In this document: positions 45,943 to 56,851 of the stretch, piece by piece
Position numbering within the stretch: the first letter of the stretch is position 1
Layout: each line of letters starts with the position of its first letter
NCBI RefSeq assembly: GCF_033708015.1
Contig: NZ_CP137920.1
Location: 2,356,001-2,420,000 of the forward strand
Reading direction: 5' to 3'
DNA: 64,000 nucleotides
Origin: Proteus vulgaris
Lineage (GTDB): Bacteria; Pseudomonadota; Gammaproteobacteria; Enterobacterales; Enterobacteriaceae
Notes under the pieces: generated by a model
Database searches by the model: none
Told to the model about the DNA's origin: nothing
Seen by the model: only the letters and a program-made list of their open reading frames with translations
Program-made: the position numbers and the translations under genes

Positions 45943-47406
45943 ATGTCTCAAACAGCTATCAACAATGATACTGCGGCTGCCATCAATCCGTATTCACAAA
46001 AAGTGGCACACCTACGTCAACAAATTTTGAACATCTTTCTCGAAGATGATCATTTTGTTGAAACCGTTTTAGGTGAAGCAAGTGAAAATGATAGGCTGAG
46101 CCACCATGAACTTCATGAAAAAATCACCACTGTTAGAGAATTACTACAAGATCTACACGCGGCAGATATTGCAGATATTCTTGAAGCCCTTCCCTATGAC
46201 GAACGTCTAGCTTTGTGGCATTTGGTTGATAATAATGAACGCGGTGCTGTTTTAGTCGAAGCTTCTGTCGCCGTTTGGGACAGCTTAATAAAAGATATGA
46301 CTGACCGTGAATTATTACGATCGGTCGCTACATTACATGTGGATGAGCAAGCGTACATCGCAGAGCACTTACCTCGCGATACGATGCGTCGCCTTCTTAC
46401 CTATTTAGAACCAAGCCTGCGTAATAGAATAAGAGAAGTTCTTCAATATCCTAAAGACAGTGTCGGTCAGATGATGGATTTTGAATTCGTCACTGTGCGA
46501 GGTAATGTCACATTAAAAACGGTACAGCGTTATCTACGCCAGCGAGGCTCTATTCCTGAAGCAACAGATAAAATTTTCGTTATTGATAATAAAAACCATC
46601 TGTTGGGCGAGCTTCCATTAACCACCGTTTTAACGCAATCTCCTGATAAGCTTGTCTCTGATGTCATGAAAACAGATACCGTTAGCTTTATGCCTGAGGA
46701 AAAAGGCGAAGATGCGGCGGGCGCGTTCGAACGTTATGACTTAATTTCAGCGGCTGTTGTTGATAGTAATGGTCTTTTAATGGGGCGATTAACCGTTGAA
46801 GATATCGTTGATAATATGCATGAAGAGAGCGATACCAATATTCGTCGTATGGGGGGGTTGAGCCCAGAAGAAGACGTCTTTGCTCCCGTCGGGCAAGCGG
46901 TGAAAACTCGTTGGACTTGGCTTGCCATCAACTTATGTACGGCTTTCGTTGCCTCTCGTGTTATCGGTGTCTTTGAACATACTATTTCGCAACTCGTTGC
47001 GCTTGCAACGCTAATGCCCATTGTGGCAGGGATTGGTGGTAACACAGGTAATCAGACCATCACAATGATTGTCCGCGCATTAGCACTGCATCAAATACAA
47101 ACGGGTAGTTTCTCTTTCTTAATTTTAAGGGAGTTAGGTGTCGCCCTTATTAATGGTATTGTTTGGGGAGGCATAATGGGCGTTGTCACCTTCCTTCTCT
47201 ATGGCGATATCGCGATGGGTGCAGTAATGACCATGGCGATGGTATTAAACCTCTTAATGGCAGCCATGATGGGGGTATTAATCCCAATGACAATGATTAA
47301 ATTAGGTAAAGATCCAGCAATTGGCTCAAGCGTTATGATCACCGCGATTACAGATACGGGGGGCTTCTTTATCTTCTTAGGTTTAGCAACCATCTTCTTG
47401 GTTTAA
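45943..47406 (+). CDS. mgtE: MgtE-family magnesium transporter
   Basis: MgtE is a Mg2+ channel/transporter. The 487 residues have an N-terminal helical superhelix (about 20-140; LHAADIADILEALPYDERLAL), a pair of CBS domains (about 145-270; PKDSVGQMMDFEFVTVRG, AAVVDSNGLLMGRLTVEDIVD), and a C-terminal five-helix membrane domain (ATLMPIVAGIGGNTGNQTITMIVRALAL). The conserved Asn-rich loop GGNTGNQ lines the pore. A hairpin terminator follows the stop. A weak hairpin precedes the gene (45873-45914), but a magnesium riboswitch was not recognised. Confidence 0.94.
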   Translation: MSQTAINNDTAAAINPYSQKVAHLRQQILNIFLEDDHFVETVLGEASENDRLSHHELHEKITTVRELLQDLHAADIADILEALPYDERLALWHLVDNNERGAVLVEASVAVWDSLIKDMTDRELLRSVATLHVDEQAYIAEHLPRDTMRRLLTYLEPSLRNRIREVLQYPKDSVGQMMDFEFVTVRGNVTLKTVQRYLRQRGSIPEATDKIFVIDNKNHLLGELPLTTVLTQSPDKLVSDVMKTDTVSFMPEEKGEDAAGAFERYDLISAAVVDSNGLLMGRLTVEDIVDNMHEESDTNIRRMGGLSPEEDVFAPVGQAVKTRWTWLAINLCTAFVASRVIGVFEHTISQLVALATLMPIVAGIGGNTGNQTITMIVRALALHQIQTGSFSFLILRELGVALINGIVWGGIMGVVTFLLYGDIAMGAVMTMAMVLNLLMAAMMGVLIPMTMIKLGKDPAIGSSVMITAITDTGGFFIFLGLATIFLV

Positions 47407-47421
47407 AAGAAACCACATTAA

Positions 47422-47463
47422 AAAACGCCACTGTTAAGTTCGATACAGTGGTGTTTTTTTTCT
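47422..47463 (+). terminator. Terminator after mgtE
   Basis: AAAACGCCACTGT (47422-47434) pairs with ACAGTGGTGTTTT (47445-47457, one G:U pair), followed by more T residues. Confidence 0.88.
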
Positions 47464-47506
47464 CACCATATAAACATGTTATTGTCTTTCTTAAGCATTC
47501 AATATT

Positions 47507-47866
47507 ATGAATATCAAACCCAGTGCTATTCTTATTCACGTTCCCAATGTTTCCGAAGGGTTAGCATGGTATCAACATGCTTTTCCATCTGCGGTTGCGC
47601 AATATCTACCTGATTTCAATTTTACCTTATTACATATCGGTGATTTTACTATTGAGGTTGTTCAAGCCGATAGCAAAGTGAGCGCAGGCAAAAAAGGCAC
47701 TGTTTTATATTGGCAGGTTGATGATTTTAATTGCGCACTTACGCATTTTCAAAAAATAGGGGCAACACTTTATCGAGGTCCTATGGAAATAGATAATGGG
47801 TTTTATATGTGCCAAGTCGAAGATCCTTTTGGCAATTTAATCGGTTTAAAAGGTCAAAAAGCTTAA
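47507..47866 (+). CDS. VOC-family (glyoxalase/bleomycin-resistance-like) protein
   Basis: This 119-residue protein of the vicinal-oxygen-chelate fold has the sequence elements AILIHVPNVSEGLAWYQHAFP at the start and YMCQVEDPFGNLIGLKG at the end, with a FTIEVVQ strand between. Such proteins bind a metal or small molecule or act as glyoxalases and dioxygenases. The ligand cannot be read here. It starts at ATG 47507 and is a single gene after mgtE. A perfect stem-loop follows. Confidence 0.82.
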   Translation: MNIKPSAILIHVPNVSEGLAWYQHAFPSAVAQYLPDFNFTLLHIGDFTIEVVQADSKVSAGKKGTVLYWQVDDFNCALTHFQKIGATLYRGPMEIDNGFYMCQVEDPFGNLIGLKGQKA

Positions 47867-47885
47867 GATACAGGGTTAATAACCA

Positions 47886-47914
47886 CAGTGCTATCACGTG
47901 GTGTAATAGCACTG
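47886..47914. terminator. Terminator-like stem-loop between convergent genes
   Basis: CAGTGCTAT (47886-47894) and ATAGCACTG (47906-47914) are perfect arms with an 11-base loop. No U-run is seen, but its location between convergent stops favours a terminator role. Confidence 0.5.
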
Positions 47915-47924
47915 ATAAAACAAA

Positions 47925-48146
47925 CTAGACCGTTGTCGAGAGATAAAAGTAAATAAGTAATAAGGCAACAATTAGCGATGTGACAAAGGTTTTTCTAACA
48001 GAAGAACTGAGTTGATGGGTATCACTTTGCTCTGCATTATTCAGTATGGTTTTTAGTACCAAACCACCCCCTAATGCGACAATAGAAAGTGATGCAAACA
48101 GCACAATTGCGGCTAAGAGAACCGCACTCATTGAGATAGAGATCAT
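47925..48146 (-). CDS. Small two-helix membrane protein of unknown function
   Basis: This 73-residue protein has two hydrophobic segments (about residues 7-32: AVLLAAIVLFASLSIVALGGGL; and 53-70: TFVTSLIVALLLIYFYL) joined by a hydrophilic loop. I do not recognise the family. Confidence that it is translated comes from a strong CGGAGGA ribosome-binding site seven bases before the ATG. It is a single gene on the minus strand, facing the VOC gene. Confidence 0.65.
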   Translation of the reverse strand: MISISMSAVLLAAIVLFASLSIVALGGGLVLKTILNNAEQSDTHQLSSSVRKTFVTSLIVALLLIYFYLSTTV

Positions 48147-48916
48147 AAATCCTCCGATATACCAACTGACTTTCTGATGTAATTATAACCAAGGATCGTT
48201 TTTTTGATGCCTTTTCTTGTTTTTATTTTCAACCCACCGAAAAATCACATAAAAACTACATTATGCATAAAAACACAAAAATAAAATTATCATTATAAAT
48301 TTTATTGGATTCTAATTTTAAAAAATAGCAAAAAAATGGAATTTAATATCAAGGAAGTGGTATTTAACATACAGCAGAATATTCTAACAATTCATTTTCT
48401 ATCAGAGCATATCTTTCATTATTAATACTGTTAGCTTTCTTAATTATCTAATAATAACTTTATTTATAGAATAATAATAAATTAACTTATACCTTAATTT
48501 ATTATTCAATTATTTATTAAGGGTTGAATAAATATATTCAATATTAAGCTTTTTTTATTTTAAACACAGACTTCTTACTTACTTTTAATTCATATTATAA
48601 TTTTATTATATATTGCATAAATATAATAAAATGAAATTTAAATTTACTCAAGTCAATCAACTAAAACAATAACAACAAACAGTGGTAAAAAAACAGTTAA
48701 TAATGTTGTTTTAATTTCACCTATTTACATTATTAAGAGCTTCCTGTTATAACTTAAACTATCATCACAATATTATTCTTTCTCGCATAAATAGTTTTTA
48801 AATAACCTTTCACAGTTATTTATTTTCACCCTATTTTATTTGCTAACTTAAAAAGAATCTAATGGTGATCTTATTACTTAATATTTTTATCACGATGATT
48901 ATTATAGGTTGTTATT
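48147..48916. other. 770-base very AT-rich spacer
   Basis: No gene is supported. The stretch is extremely rich in A and T and likely binds H-NS. A perfect 18-base palindrome, TTGAATA-AATA-TATTCAA, lies at 48524-48541, and a further ATTCAAT half copy lies upstream near 48505. It could be an operator for the transporter gene downstream. No promoter was assigned with confidence. Confidence 0.45.
48524..48541. promoter_or_regulatory. Perfect palindrome upstream of the MHS transporter
   Basis: TTGAATA (48524-48530), a 4-base spacer AATA, and TATTCAA (48535-48541) form an exact inverted repeat about 380 bases upstream of the transporter start. It may be an operator, but chance occurrence in such AT-rich DNA is quite possible. 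Confidence 0.3.
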
Positions 48917-50290
48917 ATGACATCACAATCACACTCCACTCAGCCGTTGAGTCAACCTACGGCAAGACCATTGAATCGCAACGACTATAAAACGTTGGGT
49001 TTGTCCTCACTAGGGGGAACATTGGAGTTCTATGATTTCGTGATCTTCGTGTTCTTTACGAAAACATTGAGCCACTTGTTCTTTCCTGGCGATAACGCTT
49101 TTATTGCACAAATGCAGACATTAGGTATTTTTGCCGCAGGTTATCTTGCTCGCCCTTTGGGTGGCATTATTATGGCGCACTACGGAGATATTATTGGACG
49201 TAAGCGCATGTTTACTTTAAGTATCTTCTTAATGGCTGTACCCACATTAGTGATTGGTTTATTACCCACTTATGCCAGCATTGGTGTTGCAGCACCATTA
49301 TTGTTGTTATTAATGCGCATTATGCAAGGTGCCGCCATTGGTGGTGAAATGCCTGGTGCTTGGGTGTTTATCGCAGAGCACACCCCCAAACAACGTTATG
49401 GTTTAGGTGTAGGAACATTAACCTCGGGTATTACAGGCGGTATTTTATTAGGCTCAATCGTGGCAATTATCGTTCAACGTAGCTATACCGCTCAAGAAGT
49501 AAATGATTTTGCATGGCGTATTCCTTTTATTTTAGGGGGCGTATTTGGCTTAATCTCTGTTTACTTACGTCGCTTTTTACAAGAAACCCCGATCTTCAAA
49601 GAAATGGCGGCAAAAAAAGCGTTAGCACAAGAAATGCCTGTGGTTTCAGTTATTAAGGGTCATAAGCAAGCATGCTTAATTACAGCTGCATTAACATGGT
49701 CTTTATCAACCGCTATCGTTGTCACCATTTTGATGACACCCGGTGTCATTGTTGAAGGGATCTATAAAATTGATAGAACAACGTCATTAGAAGCAAACTG
49801 TGTTGCAACATTAACTTTAACCTTAGGTTGCATATTCTGGGGTTGGATTGGTGACAAATTAGGAACACGTGCATCAATGACATTATCATGGGGCGGTTTA
49901 ATTCTTACTGCATTCCATTTCTATGGCAGTTTAGATGCAGCGATGTCAAGTTTTCAATTAGCGTTTAACTATGGTTTGATGGGCTTTTTTGTAGGCGCGA
50001 TTGCAACTACACCTATCGTTAGCACAAGAGCATTTCCACCATCAATTCGTTTTTCTGGTTTATCTTTTGCTTATAATATGGCTTATGCCTTGTTCGGTGG
50101 ATTAACACCAATGTTAACAGGAATATGGTTAGAAAAAACAGCAATGGCAGGTGCATATTATGTTGCTGGCGTATCATTATTAGCAATTGCTGTCGCTTTC
50201 TTACCTTTAGCTTATAAAGGGTGGACAGCAGTAAAACCGACAACCAGAGAAAAAGAGGTTGCATTACAGATTGATAAAGTGAGCGGCTAG
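48917..50290 (+). CDS. MHS-family (metabolite:proton symporter) major facilitator transporter
   Basis: This inner-membrane transporter of the major facilitator superfamily, MHS branch (relatives include ProP, KgtP and ShiA), has 457 residues and about twelve membrane segments. The family motifs are GGTLEFYDFVIFVFFTK in helix 1 and GDIIGRKRMFTLS between helices 2 and 3. RIMQGAAIGGEMPGAWVFIAEHTP is also present. The substrate is not evident; organic acids, osmolytes and aromatic acids are all used by relatives. It sits behind a long AT-rich spacer and ends at a strong terminator. Confidence 0.87.
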   Translation: MTSQSHSTQPLSQPTARPLNRNDYKTLGLSSLGGTLEFYDFVIFVFFTKTLSHLFFPGDNAFIAQMQTLGIFAAGYLARPLGGIIMAHYGDIIGRKRMFTLSIFLMAVPTLVIGLLPTYASIGVAAPLLLLLMRIMQGAAIGGEMPGAWVFIAEHTPKQRYGLGVGTLTSGITGGILLGSIVAIIVQRSYTAQEVNDFAWRIPFILGGVFGLISVYLRRFLQETPIFKEMAAKKALAQEMPVVSVIKGHKQACLITAALTWSLSTAIVVTILMTPGVIVEGIYKIDRTTSLEANCVATLTLTLGCIFWGWIGDKLGTRASMTLSWGGLILTAFHFYGSLDAAMSSFQLAFNYGLMGFFVGAIATTPIVSTRAFPPSIRFSGLSFAYNMAYALFGGLTPMLTGIWLEKTAMAGAYYVAGVSLLAIAVAFLPLAYKGWTAVKPTTREKEVALQIDKVSG

Positions 50291-50334
50291 ACCTTTATCA
50301 ATATCAACGCATCGTTCTATCCGTCCCCGAATAC

Positions 50335-50366
50335 AATACCGCCCTTAATAAAGGCGGTATTTTTTT
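50335..50366 (+). terminator. Terminator after the MHS transporter
   Basis: AATACCGCC (50335-50343) pairs with GGCGGTATT (50353-50361), followed by further T residues. Confidence 0.9.
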
Positions 50367-50397
50367 ATGCTGCATTCGATGGCAATAAATAAACAAA

Positions 50398-50421
50398 AAA
50401 GGATGCCTTATAGCATCCTTT
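50398..50421 (-). terminator. Terminator after dtpA (works on both strands)
   Basis: AAAGGATGC (50398-50406) pairs with GCATCCTTT (50413-50421). On the minus strand the stem is followed by U-rich sequence (complement of AAACAAAAAA), ending dtpA 35 bases after its stop. T residues also follow on the plus strand. Confidence 0.85.
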
Positions 50422-50455
50422 ATTTTTCTTAAACTTTGTTTTTTAATGGCACAAA

Positions 50456-51922
50456 TTACTGTGTCATTTTACTTAGCATAGGCGCCGTGATCAGCATTAG
50501 AATTGCGATAACACCCGTTACAATACCGATTTGTAAGAATACACTGCTGTAAATTTCTAATGAAGCGTGAGCGCTTTGTACATCTTCTGGTACTGCCATT
50601 AAACTCGCCACTTTACCGGCAATAATTGCAGCCGCTGCCGAAGTTAAGAACCAAGCACCCATAATAAAGCCCATTAAACGCTGCGGTACAAGTTGAGCAA
50701 CCATGGCAAGACCAAGTCCTGAAATCATTAGCTCACCAATGCTTTGGAAACCATAACTTGCGACTAGCCACCATGAAGACACAATACCCGCTTCATTTGC
50801 CATGCTTGCACCCAGTGGTAACACTAAGAATGCCGTCGCACTTAAGAACATCCCTGCGGTGAACTTATATGGCATCGGCAATCTATCACCCATAAAGTTA
50901 TAAACTGCCGCTAATAATGGGCTTGCTAACATGATCCAGAATGGATTCAATGATTGGAATTGTTCAGGTTCAACGCTAAAACCTAAAATTGAGTGCTCAA
51001 CGTTATGGATTGCGAAGAAGTTTAACGATGTTGGCATTTGATCGTAAAGAACGAAAAAGACCACGGCTTCAACCATCAGCAAAAACGCGACAATCATCTT
51101 ACGGCGAGCAGCACCTTTCATCATAAAGGTTTCACGTGCAAAAATCAGGATGATACCGAGTGAGATAACCGCCAAAGACCAACTTGCCACTTCATTATGA
51201 TGTAATAGCCAAGTCGATACAGCCGTTAAAGCGACGATACCCACCAGCGTTAATAATAATTTTAAATAATTAAGCGGTTCAAAATCAGGTCTAGAGCCTT
51301 TATCTTTGATCCAACTACGGCAAACCATAAAGTTTGCTAAGGTGATCAGCATACCAACAACACTTAATGCAAATGCAACATCCCAACCATAATTAGCCGC
51401 TAACCATGGCGTTGCTAACATAGATAAAAACGAACCTACGTTGATAGACATATAGTACATCGTAAATGCACCGTCTAATTGCGGATCATCTTTCTCGTAG
51501 CAAGTGGCTAATAATGAAGATGGGTTAGCTTTAAATAAACCATTACCTACTGCAATCGTTGCAAGTCCCCAATAAATCACGTCTTTATTGTGATCAGAAA
51601 ATGCTACCATCGCATAACCAATTGCCAGTACGATTGCGCCAAGAATAATAACCCTTTTAGTACCAAGGACTTTATCCCCAAGCCATCCACCGATAGCAAC
51701 AAAACCATAAACTAATGCGGTAAATGCAGCAAAAACGGTGATAGCTTCTGCTTCACCCATGCCCAGCATTTTAACCAAGTAAACGGCCATGATCCCTTGT
51801 AGGCCGTAATAACCGAAACGTTCCCATAATTCGATTGAGAAGATGAGATAAAACGCACGAGGCTGTTTAAATGCATTCAGGCTCGGTTTTTGTCCATCGT
51901 CAGGTGTGTTTGCAGTTGACAC
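50456..51922 (-). CDS. dtpA: Dipeptide/tripeptide:proton symporter DtpA
   Basis: DtpA (TppB) imports di- and tripeptides. The 488 residues are of the POT family and follow E. coli DtpA closely: [41 protein letters not shown] (with the ExxERFxYY motif), [70 protein letters not shown] (each in part). There are about fourteen membrane segments. The C-terminal tail is shorter than in E. coli. In E. coli OmpR controls it, but no site was identified in the long upstream spacer. Confidence 0.95.
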   Translation of the reverse strand: MSTANTPDDGQKPSLNAFKQPRAFYLIFSIELWERFGYYGLQGIMAVYLVKMLGMGEAEAITVFAAFTALVYGFVAIGGWLGDKVLGTKRVIILGAIVLAIGYAMVAFSDHNKDVIYWGLATIAVGNGLFKANPSSLLATCYEKDDPQLDGAFTMYYMSINVGSFLSMLATPWLAANYGWDVAFALSVVGMLITLANFMVCRSWIKDKGSRPDFEPLNYLKLLLTLVGIVALTAVSTWLLHHNEVASWSLAVISLGIILIFARETFMMKGAARRKMIVAFLLMVEAVVFFVLYDQMPTSLNFFAIHNVEHSILGFSVEPEQFQSLNPFWIMLASPLLAAVYNFMGDRLPMPYKFTAGMFLSATAFLVLPLGASMANEAGIVSSWWLVASYGFQSIGELMISGLGLAMVAQLVPQRLMGFIMGAWFLTSAAAAIIAGKVASLMAVPEDVQSAHASLEIYSSVFLQIGIVTGVIAILMLITAPMLSKMTQ

Positions 51923-52484
51923 TAAAAACCTCTAATTATTCTATTACGCCTTTATATTTAGGCTAATTTTTACAAAAATTTCGTTATTCAAGACAGAGTT
52001 AAAGCTCGGTGAATTTCATACTGGATTGTTATTCTTTGAAAAGAGTTCAACGCAGAGAAAAACAAGGTTGGCATTCTATCACTGGAAAGCATAATTATCT
52101 AAGAATTATAACTAACTATTGCGTTTTATCATAGTTACAGGCATTTGTACAAAATAGTTATGCGATTAAAAAAACATCAAACAAAATAACTTACTGATAA
52201 TCAATAAATTATTTTCCACTTAATTATCTCCATATAAACAATTAAGCTACGCTACTGCTTATTGCTCTTTTTGCTCAATTAACGTTTATTGAATAACAAC
52301 GATAGAATAATGCCAGTAGCAATACGTTTTAATTGATTAAAATAGCGCCAACAAAACACATTCCTTGACTTAATTTCCATATTTCCTTCATTTTTAACGA
52401 TGAAGAAACAGGTAGAATGTCACCATTCCAGATTTTCATTTCAGTATTTCTGATTAGCTAGTTGCCAGTGAGATCACAAAAGTA
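51923..52484. other. Divergent AT-rich control region between dtpA and mdtA
   Basis: A 562-base region without a supported gene. It should hold the promoters of dtpA and of the mdtABC-baeSR operon. A weak match to the BaeR box TTTTTCTCCATNATTGGC (11 of 18) lies at 52370-52387, about 100 bases before mdtA. A TTGACT hexamer overlaps its left edge (52365-52370), but no matching -10 was found. Confidence 0.4.
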
Positions 52485-53720
52485 ATGAATAAAAACAAAA
52501 ATGTTAAAAAAAGAGTTTCTCTCATCATCGCTTTAATTGTCGTCATCGCAGGGGGTTACGCCTATTGGCAATTTAATGCAGCAAAAACAGCATCACCTGA
52601 AAATAAAGGGGCTCAAGCAGCAAACTCACAAAGTCGAGGTACCTCTGGATCTCGTCGTCCACCTTTACCACCTGTTCAAGTTGCAATGTCAACGCAAGAG
52701 AATGTTCCCCAGTTTTTATCTGCTTTAGGAACGGTTAAAGCCACTAACAGTGTCACCGTCACTAGCCGTGTTGAAGGTCAATTAATGGCATTACATTTCA
52801 CGGAAGGACAACACGTTCAACAAGGTGATTTATTAGCGGAAATTGACTCTCGCCCCTTTGAAGTTCAATTAGCTCAAGCCAAAGGACAACTGGCAAAAGA
52901 TCAAGCAACATTAGCTAATGCTCGTCTTGATTTAGCACGTTATCAAAAATTAGCGAAAACCAATTTAGTCTCACAACAAGAATTGGATAATCAACAAGCT
53001 TTAGTTAAACAGTCTGAAGCTAGCATCCGTATTGATGAAGCGGCTATCAGTAATGCACAATTACAACTCACTTACAGCAAAATCACCGCGCCTATTTCAG
53101 GTCAAGTGGGTTTAAAACAAGTTGATGTTGGTAATTATATTTCTGGTGGCTCCTCTACACCTATCGTCGTTATCAATCAAATGGATCCTGTTGATGTGCT
53201 CTTTACATTACCAGAACAAGATCTCGCGAATGTTATTCAAGCGCGTAAAAATAATGCCGATTTACCCGTCACCGCATTAGATAGAAATAACCAATTTGAA
53301 TTAGCTAAAGGCAAATTATTTAGTGTTGATAACCAAATTGATGCAACAACTGGCACCATTAAATTAAAAGCACGTTTCCCTCAGCAAGAGACAACGTTAT
53401 TCCCTAACCAATTTGTTAATGTCCGTCTTTATGTCACCACATTAGAAAAAGCAGTCGTTATTCCTAATGCGGCGCTGCAAATGGGTAATGAAGGTCACTT
53501 TGTTTGGGTTGTCGATAGCGAAAATAAAGTGAGTAAATTACGTGTTGAAGTGGCATTACAAAATGCAGAAAAAGTCGTCATAGCTTCGGGTTTATCGGCA
53601 GAACAGCGGGTTGTAACCGATGGTGTGGATAGATTAACACAGGGTGCAAAAGTTGATATCGTGACCCCCACAGCACCAAAGACGAAAGATAATAACCGTG
53701 TTGTTGCGGAGAAAGCGTAA
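52485..53720 (+). CDS. mdtA: RND efflux membrane fusion protein MdtA
   Basis: MdtA is the periplasmic adaptor of the MdtABC tripartite efflux pump. The 411 residues have an N-terminal membrane anchor/signal (about residues 8-27: [19 protein letters not shown]). A lipoyl-like hairpin domain follows ([29 protein letters not shown], in part), then an alpha-helical region (about 120-200) and beta-barrel domains. Family motif [29 protein letters not shown] is present. Its stop overlaps the mdtB start (TAATG). The operon is controlled by BaeR in E. coli. Confidence 0.93.
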   Translation: MNKNKNVKKRVSLIIALIVVIAGGYAYWQFNAAKTASPENKGAQAANSQSRGTSGSRRPPLPPVQVAMSTQENVPQFLSALGTVKATNSVTVTSRVEGQLMALHFTEGQHVQQGDLLAEIDSRPFEVQLAQAKGQLAKDQATLANARLDLARYQKLAKTNLVSQQELDNQQALVKQSEASIRIDEAAISNAQLQLTYSKITAPISGQVGLKQVDVGNYISGGSSTPIVVINQMDPVDVLFTLPEQDLANVIQARKNNADLPVTALDRNNQFELAKGKLFSVDNQIDATTGTIKLKARFPQQETTLFPNQFVNVRLYVTTLEKAVVIPNAALQMGNEGHFVWVVDSENKVSKLRVEVALQNAEKVVIASGLSAEQRVVTDGVDRLTQGAKVDIVTPTAPKTKDNNRVVAEKA

Positions 53721-56700
53721 TGACCGAGAAAACACACGGTACAAGTGGGGGCCCCTCTCGCTTATTTATTCTGCGCCCTGTTGCAACCACCCTTTTTATG
53801 GTCGCCATACTCCTTGCAGGGATTGTTGGCTATCGTATGTTGCCCGTCTCTGCATTACCTGAAGTTGATTACCCCACTATTCAGGTCGTTACACTCTATC
53901 CAGGAGCAAGCCCAGATGTAATGACATCAGCAGTTACCGCTCCATTAGAGCGTCAATTTGGACAGATGTCTGGATTAAAACAGATGTCGTCACAAAGTTC
54001 TGGTGGTGCATCAGTGATCACACTGATGTTCCAATTAACATTACCATTAGATGTTGCAGAGCAAGAAGTCCAAGCTGCGATAAATGCGGCCACTAATCTG
54101 CTACCATCCGATTTACCGTATCCACCGATTTACAGCAAAGTAAATCCCGCAGATCCGCCTATTTTAACCTTGGCGGTGACAAGCTCAATATTACCCATGA
54201 CACAGTTGCAAGATATGGTTGAAACCCGTATTTCGCAAAAAATTTCACAAGTTAATGGTGTTGGTTTAGTCTCTTTAGCGGGTGGGCAGCGCCCTGCGGT
54301 TAGAATCAAACTTAATGCACAAGCCGCTGCATCTTACGGTTTAGATAGCGAAAAAATTCGTGTAGCCATCAATAATGCGAACGTTAACTCAGCAAAAGGG
54401 AGCCTTGATGGACCCACTCGCTCTGTGACGTTATCCGCCAATGATCAGATGAAATCATTAGAAGACTACCGTCAATTAATCGTTACTTATAAAAATGGCG
54501 CCCCAATTCGTCTATCTGATATCGCAACAATAGAACAAGCACCTGAAAATAATCAACTCGGTGCATGGGCGAATAATAAGCAAGCAATTATTATTAATGT
54601 TCAACGTCAACCCGGCGTTAACGTCATTGATACTACTGATAATATTCGTAATTTATTACCTGATTTAGTTTCTAATTTACCAAAATCCGTTAATGTTGAG
54701 ATCTTAACAGACAGAACCACAACAATCCGTGCTTCTGTTAAAGATGTGCAGTTTGAACTGGGTTTAGCTATCGCCCTTGTGGTGATGGTCATTTATCTCT
54801 TTTTACGTAATGGTGTCGCCACCTTAATTCCAAGTATTGCTGTACCGCTTTCATTAGTCGGTACGTTCGCCGTGATGTATTTTTGTGGATTCTCTGTCAA
54901 TAACCTCACCTTAATGGCATTGACCATTGCCACGGGCTTTGTTGTCGATGACGCCATTGTTGTGATTGAAAATATCTCCCGTTACCTTGAACGTGGTGAT
55001 AAACCATTAACAGCCGCGTTAAAAGGGGCTGGCGAAATAGGTTTTACCATTATTTCCCTTACCTTCTCTCTTATTGCCGTACTGATCCCCCTGTTATTTA
55101 TGGGCGATATTGTCGGACGCTTATTTAGAGAGTTCGCAATCACTCTTGCTGTCGCCATTTTAATCTCTGCTGTCGTTTCGCTCACATTAACGCCAATGAT
55201 GTGTGCCCGATTGCTAAAGCCTGAAAATGAAATCAAACACAATCGTTTTGAAATGGCGTGCGAGCGTTTCTTTGAAAGAATGATTGCGGTATACGCCGTT
55301 TGGCTCAAACGTGTTTTAAACCATCAATGGATAACGCTTGGTGTCGCACTGAGCACATTAGTGCTCACTGTATTGCTCTATATGTTTATTCCTAAAGGCT
55401 TCTTCCCACTACAAGATAACGGGTTATTGCAAGGAACCATTGAAACCTCACAATCCATTTCTTATCAAGCAATGGTAGAAAAACAGCAGCAAGTCGTTGA
55501 TAAATTAATTGATGATCCCGCTATTGATAATATTGCTAGCTTTGTAGGGATTGATGGAAGCAACGCAACACTCAATACAGGACGATTACAAATCACGCTA
55601 AAACCCCTTGATCAGCGTGATGATCGGATAGATGTGATTATTCCTCGTTTACAAGAACGCATTGCGGCTATTTCAGGCATGACGCTCTATCTGCAACCGA
55701 CTCAAGATTTGACAATTGATACGCAAGTTTCTCGTACTCAGTATCAATTCACGCTACAAGCAACATCCTTAGATGAATTGGCTTATTGGGTGCCAAAGCT
55801 CTCCCAAGCACTAAAAGATAGCGCTGAATTGACCGATATCAGCAGTGATTGGCAAGACAACGGCATGATGGCGTATATCAAAGTAGATAGAGACTCAGCA
55901 AGCCGTTTAGGTATTTCGATGAGTGATATAGATAATGCACTTTATAACGCTTTTGGTCAGCGTTTAATCTCCACTATCTATACTCAAGCTAATCAGTATC
56001 GCGTGGTTTTAGAACAAGATATTCGTAATGGTGATGGACTACAGGCTCTTTCAGCCGTGCATTTGACCGGCAAAGAGGGGGCGATGGTACCTTTATTGTC
56101 TATTGCATCCGTAGAGCAACGCTTAGCACCACTTTCTATTAATCATCAAGAGCAATTTCCTTCAGCAACATTCTCATTTAATGTCGCTGAACAATCCTCT
56201 CTTGAAGAAGCCGTAAAAGCTGTAAAATTAGCTGAAGAGCAAATTTCTATGCCAAGAGATATCACCACCCAATTCCAAGGGGCAACACTGGCATTTGAAA
56301 GTGCGCTTTCGAGTACTTTGTGGCTGATTATCGCGGCAATTGTGGCAATGTATATTGTATTAGGCGTGCTATATGAGAGTTTTATTCACCCTATCACTAT
56401 TTTATCTACGCTGCCAACAGCGGGTGTTGGTGCATTATTAGCTTTAATCGCCGCGGGCAATGAGCTGGATATTATTGCAATTATTGGGATCATCTTACTC
56501 ATCGGGATCGTAAAGAAAAATGCGATCATGATGATAGACTTTGCCCTTGCCGCTGAACGAGAGCAAGGTTTAACCCCTTACGAAGCTATTTATCAAGCAT
56601 GTCTATTACGTTTCCGACCAATCTTAATGACTACAATGGCGGCGCTTTTAGGTGCCTTACCTTTAATGTTAAGTACCGGTGTAGGAGCCGAGTTACGTCA

Positions 56701-56851
56701 GCCATTAGGGGTTTGTATGGTTGGTGGCTTAATTATGAGCCAAATCTTAACGCTATTTACGACCCCCGTTATTTATCTATTATTTGATAAGTTATCGCTC
56801 TATATCAACCGTAATAAACACGTTGAGAATAATAACGGGGCTGTATCATGA
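53720..56851 (+). CDS. mdtB: RND efflux pump subunit MdtB
   Basis: MdtB is one of two inner-membrane RND pump subunits that form the MdtB2C heterotrimer. The 1043 residues have twelve membrane segments with large periplasmic loops after helices 1 and 7. The N-terminus reads [25 protein letters not shown]. Helix 4 carries [21 protein letters not shown] with the proton-relay Asp pair. The later segments [15 protein letters not shown] and [25 protein letters not shown] are also present. It overlaps mdtA by one base and mdtC by four, so translation is coupled. Confidence 0.95.
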   Translation: MTEKTHGTSGGPSRLFILRPVATTLFMVAILLAGIVGYRMLPVSALPEVDYPTIQVVTLYPGASPDVMTSAVTAPLERQFGQMSGLKQMSSQSSGGASVITLMFQLTLPLDVAEQEVQAAINAATNLLPSDLPYPPIYSKVNPADPPILTLAVTSSILPMTQLQDMVETRISQKISQVNGVGLVSLAGGQRPAVRIKLNAQAAASYGLDSEKIRVAINNANVNSAKGSLDGPTRSVTLSANDQMKSLEDYRQLIVTYKNGAPIRLSDIATIEQAPENNQLGAWANNKQAIIINVQRQPGVNVIDTTDNIRNLLPDLVSNLPKSVNVEILTDRTTTIRASVKDVQFELGLAIALVVMVIYLFLRNGVATLIPSIAVPLSLVGTFAVMYFCGFSVNNLTLMALTIATGFVVDDAIVVIENISRYLERGDKPLTAALKGAGEIGFTIISLTFSLIAVLIPLLFMGDIVGRLFREFAITLAVAILISAVVSLTLTPMMCARLLKPENEIKHNRFEMACERFFERMIAVYAVWLKRVLNHQWITLGVALSTLVLTVLLYMFIPKGFFPLQDNGLLQGTIETSQSISYQAMVEKQQQVVDKLIDDPAIDNIASFVGIDGSNATLNTGRLQITLKPLDQRDDRIDVIIPRLQERIAAISGMTLYLQPTQDLTIDTQVSRTQYQFTLQATSLDELAYWVPKLSQALKDSAELTDISSDWQDNGMMAYIKVDRDSASRLGISMSDIDNALYNAFGQRLISTIYTQANQYRVVLEQDIRNGDGLQALSAVHLTGKEGAMVPLLSIASVEQRLAPLSINHQEQFPSATFSFNVAEQSSLEEAVKAVKLAEEQISMPRDITTQFQGATLAFESALSSTLWLIIAAIVAMYIVLGVLYESFIHPITILSTLPTAGVGALLALIAAGNELDIIAIIGIILLIGIVKKNAIMMIDFALAAEREQGLTPYEAIYQACLLRFRPILMTTMAALLGALPLMLSTGVGAELRQPLGVCMVGGLIMSQILTLFTTPVIYLLFDKLSLYINRNKHVENNNGAVS

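Noticed and set aside
52370..52387. BaeR box before mdtA
   Set aside because: Only 11 of 18 positions match by eye and the second half is poor. It is mentioned in the spacer entry but not called as a site.
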